Position numbers and translations under genes: made by a program. This document shows, in pieces, positions 33,405 through 42,375 of a DNA stretch of 64,000 nt. The stretch comes from Burkholderia sp. BCC0506 (GTDB taxonomy: Bacteria; Pseudomonadota; Gammaproteobacteria; Burkholderiales; Burkholderiaceae). The stretch spans positions 1-64,000 of the forward strand of contig NZ_CADFEN010000017.1 of the NCBI RefSeq assembly GCF_902833145.1. Reading direction: 5' to 3'. The notes beneath the pieces were generated by a model. The model saw nothing but the letters and a program-made list of their open reading frames with translations, did no database searches and was not told the origin of the DNA. Every line of letters starts with the position of its first letter. Positions within the stretch are counted from its first letter, which is position 1.

Positions 33405-33851
33405 TCAATCGGCGAGCCGGCAATGCGACAGCTTCAACCCCGGCAGCACCGGTGCGTCGATATAGCCTTCGTTCACGCAACTGAACCGGAACGCTGACGA
33501 CGTGACGAACGGCTTGATGTCGCCGCCGGGGAATTTCGGCTTCAGTGCATCCTGGTCGGCCACGTCGAAATGCGTGTCGAACTGCTCGCCACTCGCCGTC
33601 AGCGCGCCGAAGTACGTGCCGCCCGGGTCGCCGCCCATCCGGATCACGGCGCCGACGAACGCGAGGCGCTTGCCGTCGTACTTCGCTTTCGCCGCGGCCA
33701 TGTCCTGCGTGTAGGCCTCGATCACGGCGCCGTAATGCGCGTCGATCGCGGGTTCGGCGCCCGAAGCCGCGCAAGCAGCCTGGTGAACGCCCGCCAGCAG
33801 CGCGCAGGCCGCAAGCGCGGCCGCCGCGAACGGCGTGGAAATCTTCTTCAT
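33405..33851 (-). CDS. Secreted protein of unknown function, possible OB-fold
   Basis: 148 residues with a Sec signal peptide (MKKISTPFAAAALAACALLA, cut near ACAASG at about 30). The mature part has the alternation YDGKRLAFVGAVIRM, GGTYFGALT, EQFDTHFDVAD and FRFSCVNEGYIDA, which suggests a small beta-barrel (OB-type) domain. Cysteines in FSCVNEG and near the C-terminus (LSHCRLAD) could pair in the periplasm. It converges on vanB and has no operon partner. Confidence 0.7.
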   Translation of the reverse strand: MKKISTPFAAAALAACALLAGVHQAACAASGAEPAIDAHYGAVIEAYTQDMAAAKAKYDGKRLAFVGAVIRMGGDPGGTYFGALTASGEQFDTHFDVADQDALKPKFPGGDIKPFVTSSAFRFSCVNEGYIDAPVLPGLKLSHCRLAD

Positions 33852-34252
33852 GGGTGGTCTCCCGTCTAGCGTGATGGTTGGAATGATCGAAGCCCGGCGC
33901 GACGCCGGTTGAATTCGCTTGCGTTGCTTTAATCGTTCGAATGGCGGTACGCGACTGCGATCACTTCATCGCTCGCGCGGTCGTGCGCGGTGCGTGGCGT
34001 CGCGCCGAACGCGACGGGACAGGAAGATGACATGGTGCGGCCCCCGGGCTCTCTCGTGGAATTTCACTGCGTCTGATTTTGGCAGCTACGGTAGCAGACG
34101 GCCGGCAGCCCGGCAACCGGGCACCGAGCGTGGCCGGCCGACTCATTACAATTGCAAATGATTCTCATTACATATATCATGTGCACCCTGGTCGCAACGC
34201 AACGCCGCGGCCCGCAACACGATCCTTAGCATTCCTCTTCCCGCATCGATTC
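33852..34252. other. Intergenic region with the siderophore-receptor promoter
   Basis: 400 bases between divergent genes. The right part is AT-rich and carries the Fur-box-like site at 34154-34172. The left part shows no recognisable element. Confidence 0.5.
34154..34172. promoter_or_regulatory. Fur-box-like operator
   Basis: GCAAATGATTCTCATTACA matches the 19-bp Fur consensus at 13 positions, including AATGAT and TCATTA. It lies about 80 bp before the receptor start, predicting repression when iron is plentiful. Confidence 0.75.
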
Positions 34253-36421
34253 ATGCCATCCCGTCGAACGCCCCGCCGTGCCCGGACCCCGCATCCGTGG
34301 CGCACACGTCTGCCTGCCCTGCTCACCCTCTGCGTCGCGAGCGGCGCGCAGGCGGCCGGCACCGAACCCGTTGCGCCCGCATCCGCCGCTGCGCCGGCCG
34401 CCGAACACGAACTCCCGGCGATCAGCGTCAACGCATCGGCCACCGTCGATCCGACGATCGGCTATCAGCCGCGCACGACGCGCATCGCGGGCGGCGACGA
34501 GCGTGCGCTGAAGGAGATCCCGCAATCGGTCGCGGTGGTCAGCAGCAGCGTGATGCAGGACCAGCAGGCGCGCTCGCTCGACGACGTGCTCGGCAACATC
34601 AGCGGCGTCACGCAAACGAACACGCTCGGCGGCACGCGCGACGCGTTCATCAAACGCGGCTTCGGATCGAACAACGACGGCTCGGTGCTGGTCGACGGCG
34701 TGCGCACGCCGGTGCTGCACAGCTATCTCGCGACGATCGATCGCGTCGAAGTGCTGAAGGGGCCGGCTTCGCTGCTGTACGGAATGCAGGACCCGGGCGG
34801 CGTGATCAACCTCGTCACGCGCAAGCCGGAAGACGCGTTCGGCGGCTCGATCTCCGCGTCGCGCACGAACCACGGCGGCAGCAACGCGCAGTTCGATCTC
34901 ACCGGGCCGCTCGGCAAGCCGGGCCAGGTCGCGGGCGGCACGCTCGCCTTCCGGCTGACCGGCGAATACGACACGAGCCGCTACTGGCGCAGCTTCGGCC
35001 GCGAACGCGATGCGCTGATCGCGCCCGCGCTGTCGTGGCACGACGCGAACACGTCGATCGACGTCAGCTACCAGTACGTCGACTACACGACGCCGTTCGA
35101 CCGCGGCACCGTGCTCGTGAACGGCCGGCCGGACGATGCGCTGCGCTATCGCCGCTACGAGGAAGCGTGGTCGCAAAGCAGCGGCATCCAGGAAACGCTG
35201 CGCACGCGCATCGAGCACCGCTTCACCGATGCGTGGCGCGTACGCGCGACTTACGGCTGGGGCCGCGACCGCTACGACCAGTTCATTACCCGCGCCACCG
35301 CGTTCAACGGCAGGACCGGCGCGCTGACGCGCTCGTCCGATGCGAACCTCGGACGCAACGACTCCGACCAGATCGCGACGCTCGGCCTGCTCGGCAACGT
35401 GACGCTCGCGGGGATGCATCACGCGATCTACGTCGGCGGCGAATACGAGCGGCAACGCAGCTTTCGCGGCGACACGATCCGCGGCAAGGCCACGACGGGC
35501 TTCAATCTCTACGATCCCGTGTACGGCCTGCTCGCGCCGGGCGGCGTGCCGAACCCGAAGCAGAGCGATTCGCGCTCGGTCGTGCATGCGTATTCGACGA
35601 TCGTGCAGGATTCGGTGAAGATCACCGACCGCCTCACGGCGGTGGGCGGGCTGCGCTGGGAAAACTGGCAGCAGGAATCGGGGATGGGCCGGCCGTTCGT
35701 GTTCGCCGACCGTTCGCGCGGCAGCGTCTGGCTACCGCAGTTCGGGCTCGCGTATGCGCTCACGCCGGCGCTCACCGCCTATGCGAACGTGAGCCGCTCG
35801 TTCAAGCCGAACGTCGCGTCGAACGTCGCGGCGCCGCTCGCGCCGGAATACGGCCGCGTGCTCGAGGCCGGGCTGAAGTTCAGCCTGAAGCCCGCGATCA
35901 CGGGCACGCTCGCCGTGTACCAGATCGACAAGCGCAACGTCGCGATCACCGTCGGCGACCTCACGTCGACGATCGGCACCGCGCGCTCGCGCGGGATCGA
36001 GCTCGACGTCGCCGGCCAGATCACGCGCCACCTGAGCGTGATCGGCAGCTATGCGTACACGAACGCGAACGATCGCGACAGCAACACGCCGCTCGTCAAC
36101 GTCGCGCGCCACACGGGAAGCTTGTTCGCGGTGGTCGACACGGCCATCGCGAACCTGCCGGGGCGCTGGCGCTTCGGCGGCGGCGCGCGTCTCGTCGGCG
36201 CGCGCGCCGGCGACACGGCGAACAGCTTCACGCTGCCCGGCTACGTGACCGTCGACGCGTTCGCGGCGTACGAAACGACGATCGGCAAGTTTCCGACCCG
36301 CTTGCAGCTCAACGTGAAGAACCTGCTCGACAAGACCTACTATCCGTCGAGCAACAACAACCTGATCGTCGCGGTCGGCGAGCCGCGGCTCGTCACGCTG
36401 ACGACGACGGTGTCGTTCTGA
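34253..36421 (+). CDS. TonB-dependent siderophore receptor
   Basis: 722 residues, ATG at 34253, with a signal peptide cut near AQA-AG at about residue 35. The plug domain follows (IPQSVAVVSSSVMQDQQARS, GVRTPVLHSYLATIDRVEVL, GMQDPGGVINLVTRKP), then a 22-strand barrel ending LTTTVSF with the expected terminal Phe and a KNLLDKTYYPSS motif. No N-terminal signalling domain is present, so it is a transporter without sigma-factor signalling. The ligand, probably a ferric hydroxamate or similar chelate, is unknown. The Fur-box-like site indicates iron control. Confidence 0.93.
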   Translation: MPSRRTPRRARTPHPWRTRLPALLTLCVASGAQAAGTEPVAPASAAAPAAEHELPAISVNASATVDPTIGYQPRTTRIAGGDERALKEIPQSVAVVSSSVMQDQQARSLDDVLGNISGVTQTNTLGGTRDAFIKRGFGSNNDGSVLVDGVRTPVLHSYLATIDRVEVLKGPASLLYGMQDPGGVINLVTRKPEDAFGGSISASRTNHGGSNAQFDLTGPLGKPGQVAGGTLAFRLTGEYDTSRYWRSFGRERDALIAPALSWHDANTSIDVSYQYVDYTTPFDRGTVLVNGRPDDALRYRRYEEAWSQSSGIQETLRTRIEHRFTDAWRVRATYGWGRDRYDQFITRATAFNGRTGALTRSSDANLGRNDSDQIATLGLLGNVTLAGMHHAIYVGGEYERQRSFRGDTIRGKATTGFNLYDPVYGLLAPGGVPNPKQSDSRSVVHAYSTIVQDSVKITDRLTAVGGLRWENWQQESGMGRPFVFADRSRGSVWLPQFGLAYALTPALTAYANVSRSFKPNVASNVAAPLAPEYGRVLEAGLKFSLKPAITGTLAVYQIDKRNVAITVGDLTSTIGTARSRGIELDVAGQITRHLSVIGSYAYTNANDRDSNTPLVNVARHTGSLFAVVDTAIANLPGRWRFGGGARLVGARAGDTANSFTLPGYVTVDAFAAYETTIGKFPTRLQLNVKNLLDKTYYPSSNNNLIVAVGEPRLVTLTTTVSF

Positions 36422-36430
36422 CGGGCGCGC

Positions 36431-38356
36431 TCACGGACGCCAGCGATACACGACGATGCTCGACCCGTTGTAGTTGTCCTTCGTGATCACGTACTCGCCG
36501 GTCGAGCGCAGGTACGCGCGCACGCCGTACATCGAGTCGACGTCGTTGCCGACGTCCATCGCCGCCGTGTTCGAGTTCGTCAGCGTCGTGACGAGCGCGC
36601 CGGTGTTCAGGTCGAATATGTCGATGTTCGGCACCGTGTGCACATAGCCGACGAACAGGTAGTGGCCGGCGGCGGCGATCGATTTCGGGTTCGCGCTCGT
36701 CAGGTTGATCACCGGGTTCGGCGCGCTCGTGTTGCCGTTCTTCCAGCCGTGATAGACCTCGATGTGCCCGTTCATCGCGGTCCAGTCCCAGTTGCCCGCG
36801 AGGCCCTGCGCGAGGATCATCGTGTCGCTGTCGGCCTGGTAGATGATGCGCGTGACAGGCGCCACGCTGCTCGGCACGGCCGTCGTCACCGGCTTGCCCC
36901 ATGACGGCTTGCCGGTCGCGTCGAAGCCCGTCATCGGGTAGCGCGTGATCACGTTGGAGCCGTTCAGTCCGGCCCACACGTCGCCGTTGCCGTCGATGTC
37001 GAAACCGGCCGTCACCTGCAGCGTCGTGTTGAACGGCTTGCCGGGCAGCGAGCCGGCCGGAATCGCGATGTAGCCGCTCGCGGTGTTGAAGTAATAGAAG
37101 TTGAAGTTGCCCGGGTTCTGGCCCGACGCGACGAGGATCCGGTTGCCGCCGACCGTCACGAGCTGGCCGAAGTGCTGGCCGCGCTGATAGTCGTTCATGT
37201 CGAGGCGCGGATCCTTCGGATAGGTGAACGGATCGACCGTGTTCGCGACGAACGTGCCGCCCGCGGTGCCCGTATACACATTGTTGCCGCTGAAGAACAA
37301 CGTGCCGTCGGTCGCGGGATCGGGCGCGGCGATTCCCTCGAAGTTCAGCGCCTGCAGCTTCCATTGCAGCGTGCCGATCGGGCTGTACGCATGCAGATCG
37401 GTGCTGCCGTTGCGGCCGAGATCCCAGCCGCCGCCCCACGCGTTGTTCAGCACGTACAGGTTGCCGGCCGCATCCTTGCCGAGCGCCGCGACGCGCGTGA
37501 AGCGCTTGTCGCCGACCTGCCCCTTGATGCCCGTCGTCGTGTCGAGATAGCCGCCCTGCACGCCGAACGTGCCGATCTGCACCGGCAGCCCCGGCAGGCC
37601 GCCATACACCTTGATGTTCATGTCGGGCCCTTCGTCGCCCACCATCAACCGGCCCAACGACGCATCGAAGTACAGCGATGCCGGCCGCGCGCCGGCCGCC
37701 ATCTGCAGCGTGTTCATCGCCGTGCCGGTCGGGCTGAACTGCGCGACGACGCCCGCGCTCTTGCGCGCGACCCACAGGTTGCCGGCCGCATCGAGCGCCA
37801 GCGCGCCGGGGCCGGTGACGCCGATGTCGCGCTGCCACACGCCGTCGGTCGTATAGACGCGCACGCGGTTGCCGTAGAAGTCGCTCACGTACAGCAGGTT
37901 GCCGGCCGTCGCGAGGCCCGTGATCACGTCCGCATACTGGATACCCGTCCACGTGCTGACCGGAATGCGCAGGTCGCGCTGGTTCGTGCTGCGGTTGTAG
38001 CGGCCCACCGAGCCGCTGCCGAACGTGCGGTTGTAGCCGAGCGCGACGAACAGCGACGTCGAATTGCCGGTGATCGCGCCGCCCTGGAATTCGTCGTGGA
38101 TGCCGATCGTGCCGAGCGGCTGGCCGTTCTGGTAGATCGCGACGCCGCCCGCGTTCTCGTCCCAGCGCGACGCCGTGTAGATCACGCCTTCGGGCGCGAC
38201 CCACATCGAGCGCGCGCCGTTGCCGACGTGCGAGGCCAGCGTGCCGTACGTGTTCGCGAGCCAGTCGGTCGAGTATTGCGCCTGTGCGTGGCTTGCCGGC
38301 GCCAGCATCGCCATGCACATTCCCAGCAACGCCGCGCGGATTTGTTTCATTGACAT
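36431..38356 (-). CDS. Secreted beta-propeller (NHL/SMP-30-like) protein
   Basis: 641 residues with a signal peptide (MSMKQIRAALLGMCMAMLAP, cut after SHAQA near 27). The ATG at 38356 is chosen because GGAG lies eight bases upstream. The mature part is a run of beta-propeller blades such as GNLLYVSDFYGNRVRVY, LALDAAGNLWVARKSAG and ALGKDAAGNLYVLNNAWGGG, as in NHL repeats. Such proteins may bind ligands or act as lactonases; no catalytic set is obvious. It converges on the receptor with a 9-bp gap. Function unknown. Confidence 0.8.
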   Translation of the reverse strand: MSMKQIRAALLGMCMAMLAPASHAQAQYSTDWLANTYGTLASHVGNGARSMWVAPEGVIYTASRWDENAGGVAIYQNGQPLGTIGIHDEFQGGAITGNSTSLFVALGYNRTFGSGSVGRYNRSTNQRDLRIPVSTWTGIQYADVITGLATAGNLLYVSDFYGNRVRVYTTDGVWQRDIGVTGPGALALDAAGNLWVARKSAGVVAQFSPTGTAMNTLQMAAGARPASLYFDASLGRLMVGDEGPDMNIKVYGGLPGLPVQIGTFGVQGGYLDTTTGIKGQVGDKRFTRVAALGKDAAGNLYVLNNAWGGGWDLGRNGSTDLHAYSPIGTLQWKLQALNFEGIAAPDPATDGTLFFSGNNVYTGTAGGTFVANTVDPFTYPKDPRLDMNDYQRGQHFGQLVTVGGNRILVASGQNPGNFNFYYFNTASGYIAIPAGSLPGKPFNTTLQVTAGFDIDGNGDVWAGLNGSNVITRYPMTGFDATGKPSWGKPVTTAVPSSVAPVTRIIYQADSDTMILAQGLAGNWDWTAMNGHIEVYHGWKNGNTSAPNPVINLTSANPKSIAAAGHYLFVGYVHTVPNIDIFDLNTGALVTTLTNSNTAAMDVGNDVDSMYGVRAYLRSTGEYVITKDNYNGSSIVVYRWRP

Positions 38357-38848
38357 GAATAGTGCTCCAAGACGAACAATGGTCGACACTGTAAATCGCG
38401 GCGCATGAAATATTGGTGATCCCGGAAAATTCGCATTCGCCGTTCCCCGAATTATTCACTCCACGCCTTTTGCCGTCCGGCGCTTTTTCGTCAACGATCG
38501 CAAAATCTGCCAACCCATGCCAATACGGCCTGACAGCCTCGCGGCTTCGGCGCATTGCCCGGCATTTTGTTCCGGTTTTCCGAATGCGACCGAGTCATTT
38601 TTTCTTGCATGACCGCATTGCTTTTTCATTCCATCGAAAGCATTTCCATTATTACAAATTGAAATTGAAATGAAAGAGAAAAAATATTATCCGGCGCGAC
38701 CGGCCTTTTGCGATATCGCACGGGGAAGGAAGAAGCGGGAGGAAACGGAAGAATACGGCGGAGAAAAGAGAGGCGACGGTATGGGAGCATGCGCGCGACG
38801 AGGCCCGCATCGGCCGCGGGCCCCGTTGCACGCGCAACGACTACCGCG
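38357..38848. other. Intergenic region between the beta-propeller and porin genes
   Basis: About 490 bases, moderately AT-rich from 38560 to 38700. It holds the propeller gene's promoter region and the porin's downstream flank. Short ORFs here lack coding character and no clear terminator is seen. Confidence 0.5.
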
Positions 38849-40042
38849 TCAGAACTTCTGGCGCAGCCCGAGGCTCACGATTGCCTGCGAACGCGAATCG
38901 GACGAGTGACCGTTCGCCTTGTCGGACACCGACGCGGTCGCGGCCACCGGCCGGCCGAGTGCGTCGAGCGTCGTGCCCGATGCATGCTGGTACGCGCCGA
39001 GCAGGTACACGCTGGTGCGCTTCGACAGATCGTAGACCGCGCCGAGCGTGACGTTGTGATACTGCGCGCGGTTGTCGATGCCGTCGACGTCGCTGCCGCG
39101 CGTGTAGCTGTAGCCCGCGAACAGCTGCGTCTGCGGCTGCACGTTCCAGCGCGTGAACACGCCGGCGACGTTGAACGTCGCGTGGCCGCTGAACAGCGAC
39201 TGCGCGCCGCTTCGGTACTGCACGTTGCTGTAGTTCACGCCGACGACGGCCGGGCCGAAGTCGTACGTCGCGCCGGTCGCGATCACCTGCTGCGACTGCG
39301 CGCTCGCATAGCCTTCGTTGATCGACGAATTGAACAGGCCGTCGTCGGTGCTCTGCCACTTACCCGCGGTCGGGTCGGTCGCGCCCGTCTTGCTGTTGTC
39401 CGAGCGCTCGTAGCCGACGCCCACGCGCAGCGGCCCGGCCGCGTACGCGGCGCCGACGCTCCACGTGTTGCGCTGCTTCATGCTGCCCGGCTGGCCGCCG
39501 AAGCCGTACAGCGCGCCGAACGTGAAACCCGAGTAGTTCGCGCTCGTGTACTTGATCGAGCTGTCGACGCGCGCGGTCTGGTCGAGATCGTCGATGTCGC
39601 CCGGGTGCGCGCCGAAGCCGCCGATGAACGACGACGGGCCGACCGGGCTCACGAAATCGTCGAGCGACGTGTACTGGCGGCCCAGCGTGATCGTGCCGTA
39701 GCGGTCGCTGCCGACGCCGACGAACGCCTGCCGGCCGAACTGGCGGCCGCCCTGGCCCGACGTGCCGTTCGCGATGTCGAAGCCGTTCTCGAGGACGAAC
39801 AGCGCGCGCATCCCGCCGCCGAGATCCTCGGAGCCCTTGATGCCCCAGCGGCTGCCGGACAGGTTGCCGGTCGTGAGCCCGACGCTCGAATGGCCGGTGT
39901 ACGCGCCCGCCGAGCCGACCCGTTCGTTGCTGCGATAGGTCACGCCCGCATCGACGATGCCGTACAGCGTGACGGAACTTTGCGCGGCGGCGATACCCGC
40001 GAGCGAGAGCAGCAGCGGGGCTGCGATCAGTTGCTTGTTCAT
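38849..40042 (-). CDS. Gram-negative porin (397 residues)
   Basis: A signal peptide (MNKQLIAAPLLLSLAGIAAA) is followed by the classic beta-proteobacterial porin start QSSVTLYGIVDAGVTY. SRWGIKGSEDLGGGMRALF, GFDIANGT and RQAFVGVGSDRYGTITLGRQ are family hallmarks, and the protein ends in LRQKF with a C-terminal Phe. It should form a trimeric 16-strand channel. The solute is unknown. The palindrome at 40187-40198 suggests control by a LacI-type repressor. Confidence 0.93.
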   Translation of the reverse strand: MNKQLIAAPLLLSLAGIAAAQSSVTLYGIVDAGVTYRSNERVGSAGAYTGHSSVGLTTGNLSGSRWGIKGSEDLGGGMRALFVLENGFDIANGTSGQGGRQFGRQAFVGVGSDRYGTITLGRQYTSLDDFVSPVGPSSFIGGFGAHPGDIDDLDQTARVDSSIKYTSANYSGFTFGALYGFGGQPGSMKQRNTWSVGAAYAAGPLRVGVGYERSDNSKTGATDPTAGKWQSTDDGLFNSSINEGYASAQSQQVIATGATYDFGPAVVGVNYSNVQYRSGAQSLFSGHATFNVAGVFTRWNVQPQTQLFAGYSYTRGSDVDGIDNRAQYHNVTLGAVYDLSKRTSVYLLGAYQHASGTTLDALGRPVAATASVSDKANGHSSDSRSQAIVSLGLRQKF

Positions 40043-40343
40043 GGTTTGGTGTCTCCGGGCGCTGAACCCGTTGTTCTGGCTGTTGCGAGTAGCGCGCGCG
40101 GGCGCCGACATCCGCCGGCGGTGCGAGACCGGCGACGTCCGCGCGCGACGATGCGGCGGGCATGCCCGCTGCGGCCGGTATGGTAATTGGAACCGGTTCC
40201 GCTCCAAAGCGGAATAATGACAACAGTTTCTTGTCAAAATTGAGATAGTCGGCGGCGCGGCCGTGCGCGCGGCCGACGCGCCTGTACAGCGCGGGGCGAC
40301 GCGCACCATAATCGGACGCGCATCTTCCATCGGGAGCCTCGTC
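40043..40343. other. Porin / LysE divergent promoter region
   Basis: About 300 bases. On the minus strand TTGGAG and TACCAT, 16 nt apart, form a possible porin promoter with the palindrome at 40187-40198 in the spacer. Nothing else is recognised. Confidence 0.4.
40187..40198. promoter_or_regulatory. LacI-type palindrome in the porin promoter
   Basis: GGAACCGGTTCC is a perfect 12-bp palindrome with a central CG and the AACCGGTT core typical of LacI-family operators. It falls between -35- and -10-like elements, a position where binding would repress. No lacI-type gene lies in the window. Confidence 0.5.
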
Positions 40344-40976
40344 ATGCATGAAACGACCCTGCTGATCTTCGCCGCCGTCGCGTTCGTCGGCATCGCGACA
40401 CCCGGCCCGACCGTACTGCTCGCGCTGACCAACGGCTCGCGCTACGGCGTGCGCCGCGCGGCCTACGGTTTCGCCGGTGCGATGCTGTCCGACTTCGTGC
40501 TGATCGTCGCGGTCGCGCTCGGCCTCGGCGCGCTGCTGATGGCGTCGGCGTTCTGGTTCTCGGTCGTGAAGTGGCTCGGCGCGGCTTACCTTGCCTATGT
40601 CGGCATCCGGCTGCTGATGTCGAAGGGATCGCTCGACGTCGCGGTCGCACAGCGCGGCACGGCCTCCGGGCGCAACGCGTCGATCTTCGCGAAAAGCTTC
40701 CTGACCGCGGTGACGAACCCGAAGGGCTATCTGTTCTTCTCCGCGTTCCTGCCGCAGTTCCTCGATCCGGCCGCGCCGCTCGTGCCGCAGTACGTCGCGC
40801 TCGCGGTCACGTTCGCGCTGCTCGACGGCGCGGTGATGTTCGGCTACGCGCTGCTCGGCGCACGCGCGGTGCGGCTGCTGAAGCGCTCCGGCGCGCTGTG
40901 GCTCGAACGCACGTGCGGCGCGATGCTGCTCGCGCTCGCCGGCTCGCTGGCGCTGTACCGGCGCCATGCCGCGTAG
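40344..40976 (+). CDS. LysE/RhtB-family amino-acid exporter
   Basis: 210 residues, ATG at 40344. The N-terminal FVGIATPGPTVLLALTNGSRYG is the diagnostic LysE/RhtB motif. About six hydrophobic segments follow (LSDFVLIVAVALGLGALLMA, WLGAAYLAYVGIRLLM, YVALAVTFALLDGAVMFGYA). The loop TNPKGYLFFSAFLPQFL is also typical. It probably exports an amino acid or a homoserine-lactone-like compound by proton exchange. It is followed 12 bp later by a GNAT gene. Confidence 0.9.
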   Translation: MHETTLLIFAAVAFVGIATPGPTVLLALTNGSRYGVRRAAYGFAGAMLSDFVLIVAVALGLGALLMASAFWFSVVKWLGAAYLAYVGIRLLMSKGSLDVAVAQRGTASGRNASIFAKSFLTAVTNPKGYLFFSAFLPQFLDPAAPLVPQYVALAVTFALLDGAVMFGYALLGARAVRLLKRSGALWLERTCGAMLLALAGSLALYRRHAA

Positions 40977-40988
40977 CGGCACGCTCCG

Positions 40989-41525
40989 GTGAAAATCGAC
41001 CAGCCGCCCCGCGCCGGCCTCCCCGGCCTGTCGCTCCGGCAACTCGAGCGCGCGGACCTCGATGCGTGGTATGTGTACCTGTCGAACCCCGACGTCTTTC
41101 GCCACACGAGCTGGAACCTGCGCTCGCCCGACGATCTGCTGCCGCTGTTCGACAACATCGAATCGGCCGATCCGGATTCGATCCGGCGTCTCGCGATCGT
41201 CGACACCGCGTCGGGCGCGCTCGCCGGGACGATCGGGCTGCATACGGTGTCCACCGTGAACCGCTCGGCGGAGATCGCGTACGACCTCGCGCCGTCGCAC
41301 TGGGGGCGCGGTATCGCGAGCGCGGTGTGCGAGGCCGTCACCGCGTGGGCGTTCGCGCACGGCGGCTTCATGCGCATGCAGGCCGTCGTGCTGACGAGTA
41401 ATGCGGGCTCCGCGCGCGTGCTGCAGAAGTGCGGCTACCGCTACGAAGGGCTGCTGCGCGCCTACAAGATGGTGCGCGGCACGCCGGGCGATTTCGCGAT
41501 GTACGCGCGGCTCGCGACCGATTGA
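40989..41525 (+). CDS. GNAT-family N-acetyltransferase (RimJ/RimL-like)
   Basis: 178 residues from a GTG start at 40989, 12 bp after the LysE stop. The acetyl-CoA-binding region reads SAEIAYDLAPSHWGRGIASA followed by VCEAVTAWAF. TSNAGSARVLQKCGYRYEGL is the RimJ/RimL-type C-terminal motif. Likely substrates are a protein N-terminus or a small amine. The close spacing suggests co-expression with the exporter. Confidence 0.85.
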   Translation: MKIDQPPRAGLPGLSLRQLERADLDAWYVYLSNPDVFRHTSWNLRSPDDLLPLFDNIESADPDSIRRLAIVDTASGALAGTIGLHTVSTVNRSAEIAYDLAPSHWGRGIASAVCEAVTAWAFAHGGFMRMQAVVLTSNAGSARVLQKCGYRYEGLLRAYKMVRGTPGDFAMYARLATD

Positions 41526-41622
41526 CGTGCCCGCCGCGGCATCGGCCGCCGACGCCGCGACGCGATTGGACGACCCGCGCCGAATTGGCGACAATCGCCG
41601 TTCCCCTCATCGACCTGCCGCC

Positions 41623-42357
41623 ATGAAAATCGCCGCGCTCTCCGACATCCACGGCAACCTCGCCGCGCTCGACGCGGTGCTCGACGACGTGCGCCGCCGC
41701 GGCGCCGACGTGATCGTCAATCTCGGCGACATCGTGTCGGGGGCGCTCCATCCGGCCGAGACGGCCGATCGCCTGATCGCGCTCGACCTGCCGACCATCA
41801 AGGGCAATCACGAGCGGCAATTGCTGACGTTCGAACGCGACGCGATGGGGCTGTCCGATCGCTGGGCGCACGACACGCTGCGCGCCGAGCACCGCACGTG
41901 GATCGCCGCGCTGCCCGAACGCCTGACGCTCGACGGCGACGTGCTGATGGTGCACGGCACGCCGGCGAGCGACCTCGTCTATTTCCTCGAAACGGTCACG
42001 CCCGACGGCTGCCGCGCGGCCACGCCCGACGAAGTCGCGCAGCGCGCGGGCGACACGGCGGCCTCGCTGATCCTGTGCGGCCACACGCACGTGCCGCGCA
42101 CCGCCAAGCTCGACGACGGCCGGCTGATCGTCAATCCCGGCAGCGTCGGGCTGCAGGCGTACGCGGACGATCTGCCGCATCCGCACCGGATCGAGACCGG
42201 CTCGCCGCATGCGCGTTACGCGATGGTGTCGCGTACGGCGGCCGGCTGGAACGTCGAATTCCATGCGGTCGAATACGACTGGCACACGGCCGCCGCCGTC
42301 GCGGCCACGCGCGGGCGCGACGACTGGTCCGTCGCGCTGCGCACCGGCCGCTGCTGA
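41623..42357 (+). CDS. Calcineurin-like metallophosphoesterase
   Basis: 244 residues with all metal-binding motifs in order: D-x-H in SDIHGN (7-12), NLGDIV, GNHE, VHG and GHTH. The architecture is the short YfcE/MJ0936-like type that hydrolyses phosphomono- or diesters using two metal ions. The substrate is unknown. A longer open frame upstream overlaps the GNAT gene and is not used. It converges on the kinase gene with an 18-bp gap. Confidence 0.9.
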   Translation: MKIAALSDIHGNLAALDAVLDDVRRRGADVIVNLGDIVSGALHPAETADRLIALDLPTIKGNHERQLLTFERDAMGLSDRWAHDTLRAEHRTWIAALPERLTLDGDVLMVHGTPASDLVYFLETVTPDGCRAATPDEVAQRAGDTAASLILCGHTHVPRTAKLDDGRLIVNPGSVGLQAYADDLPHPHRIETGSPHARYAMVSRTAAGWNVEFHAVEYDWHTAAAVAATRGRDDWSVALRTGRC

Positions 42358-42375
42358 CCCGCACGCCCTGCCGCG

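Noticed and set aside
38652-38909. Short ORFs in both directions between the beta-propeller and porin genes
   Set aside because: Low-complexity translations (FFLFHFNFNL, EKKYYPARP) without ribosome sites; best read as intergenic DNA.
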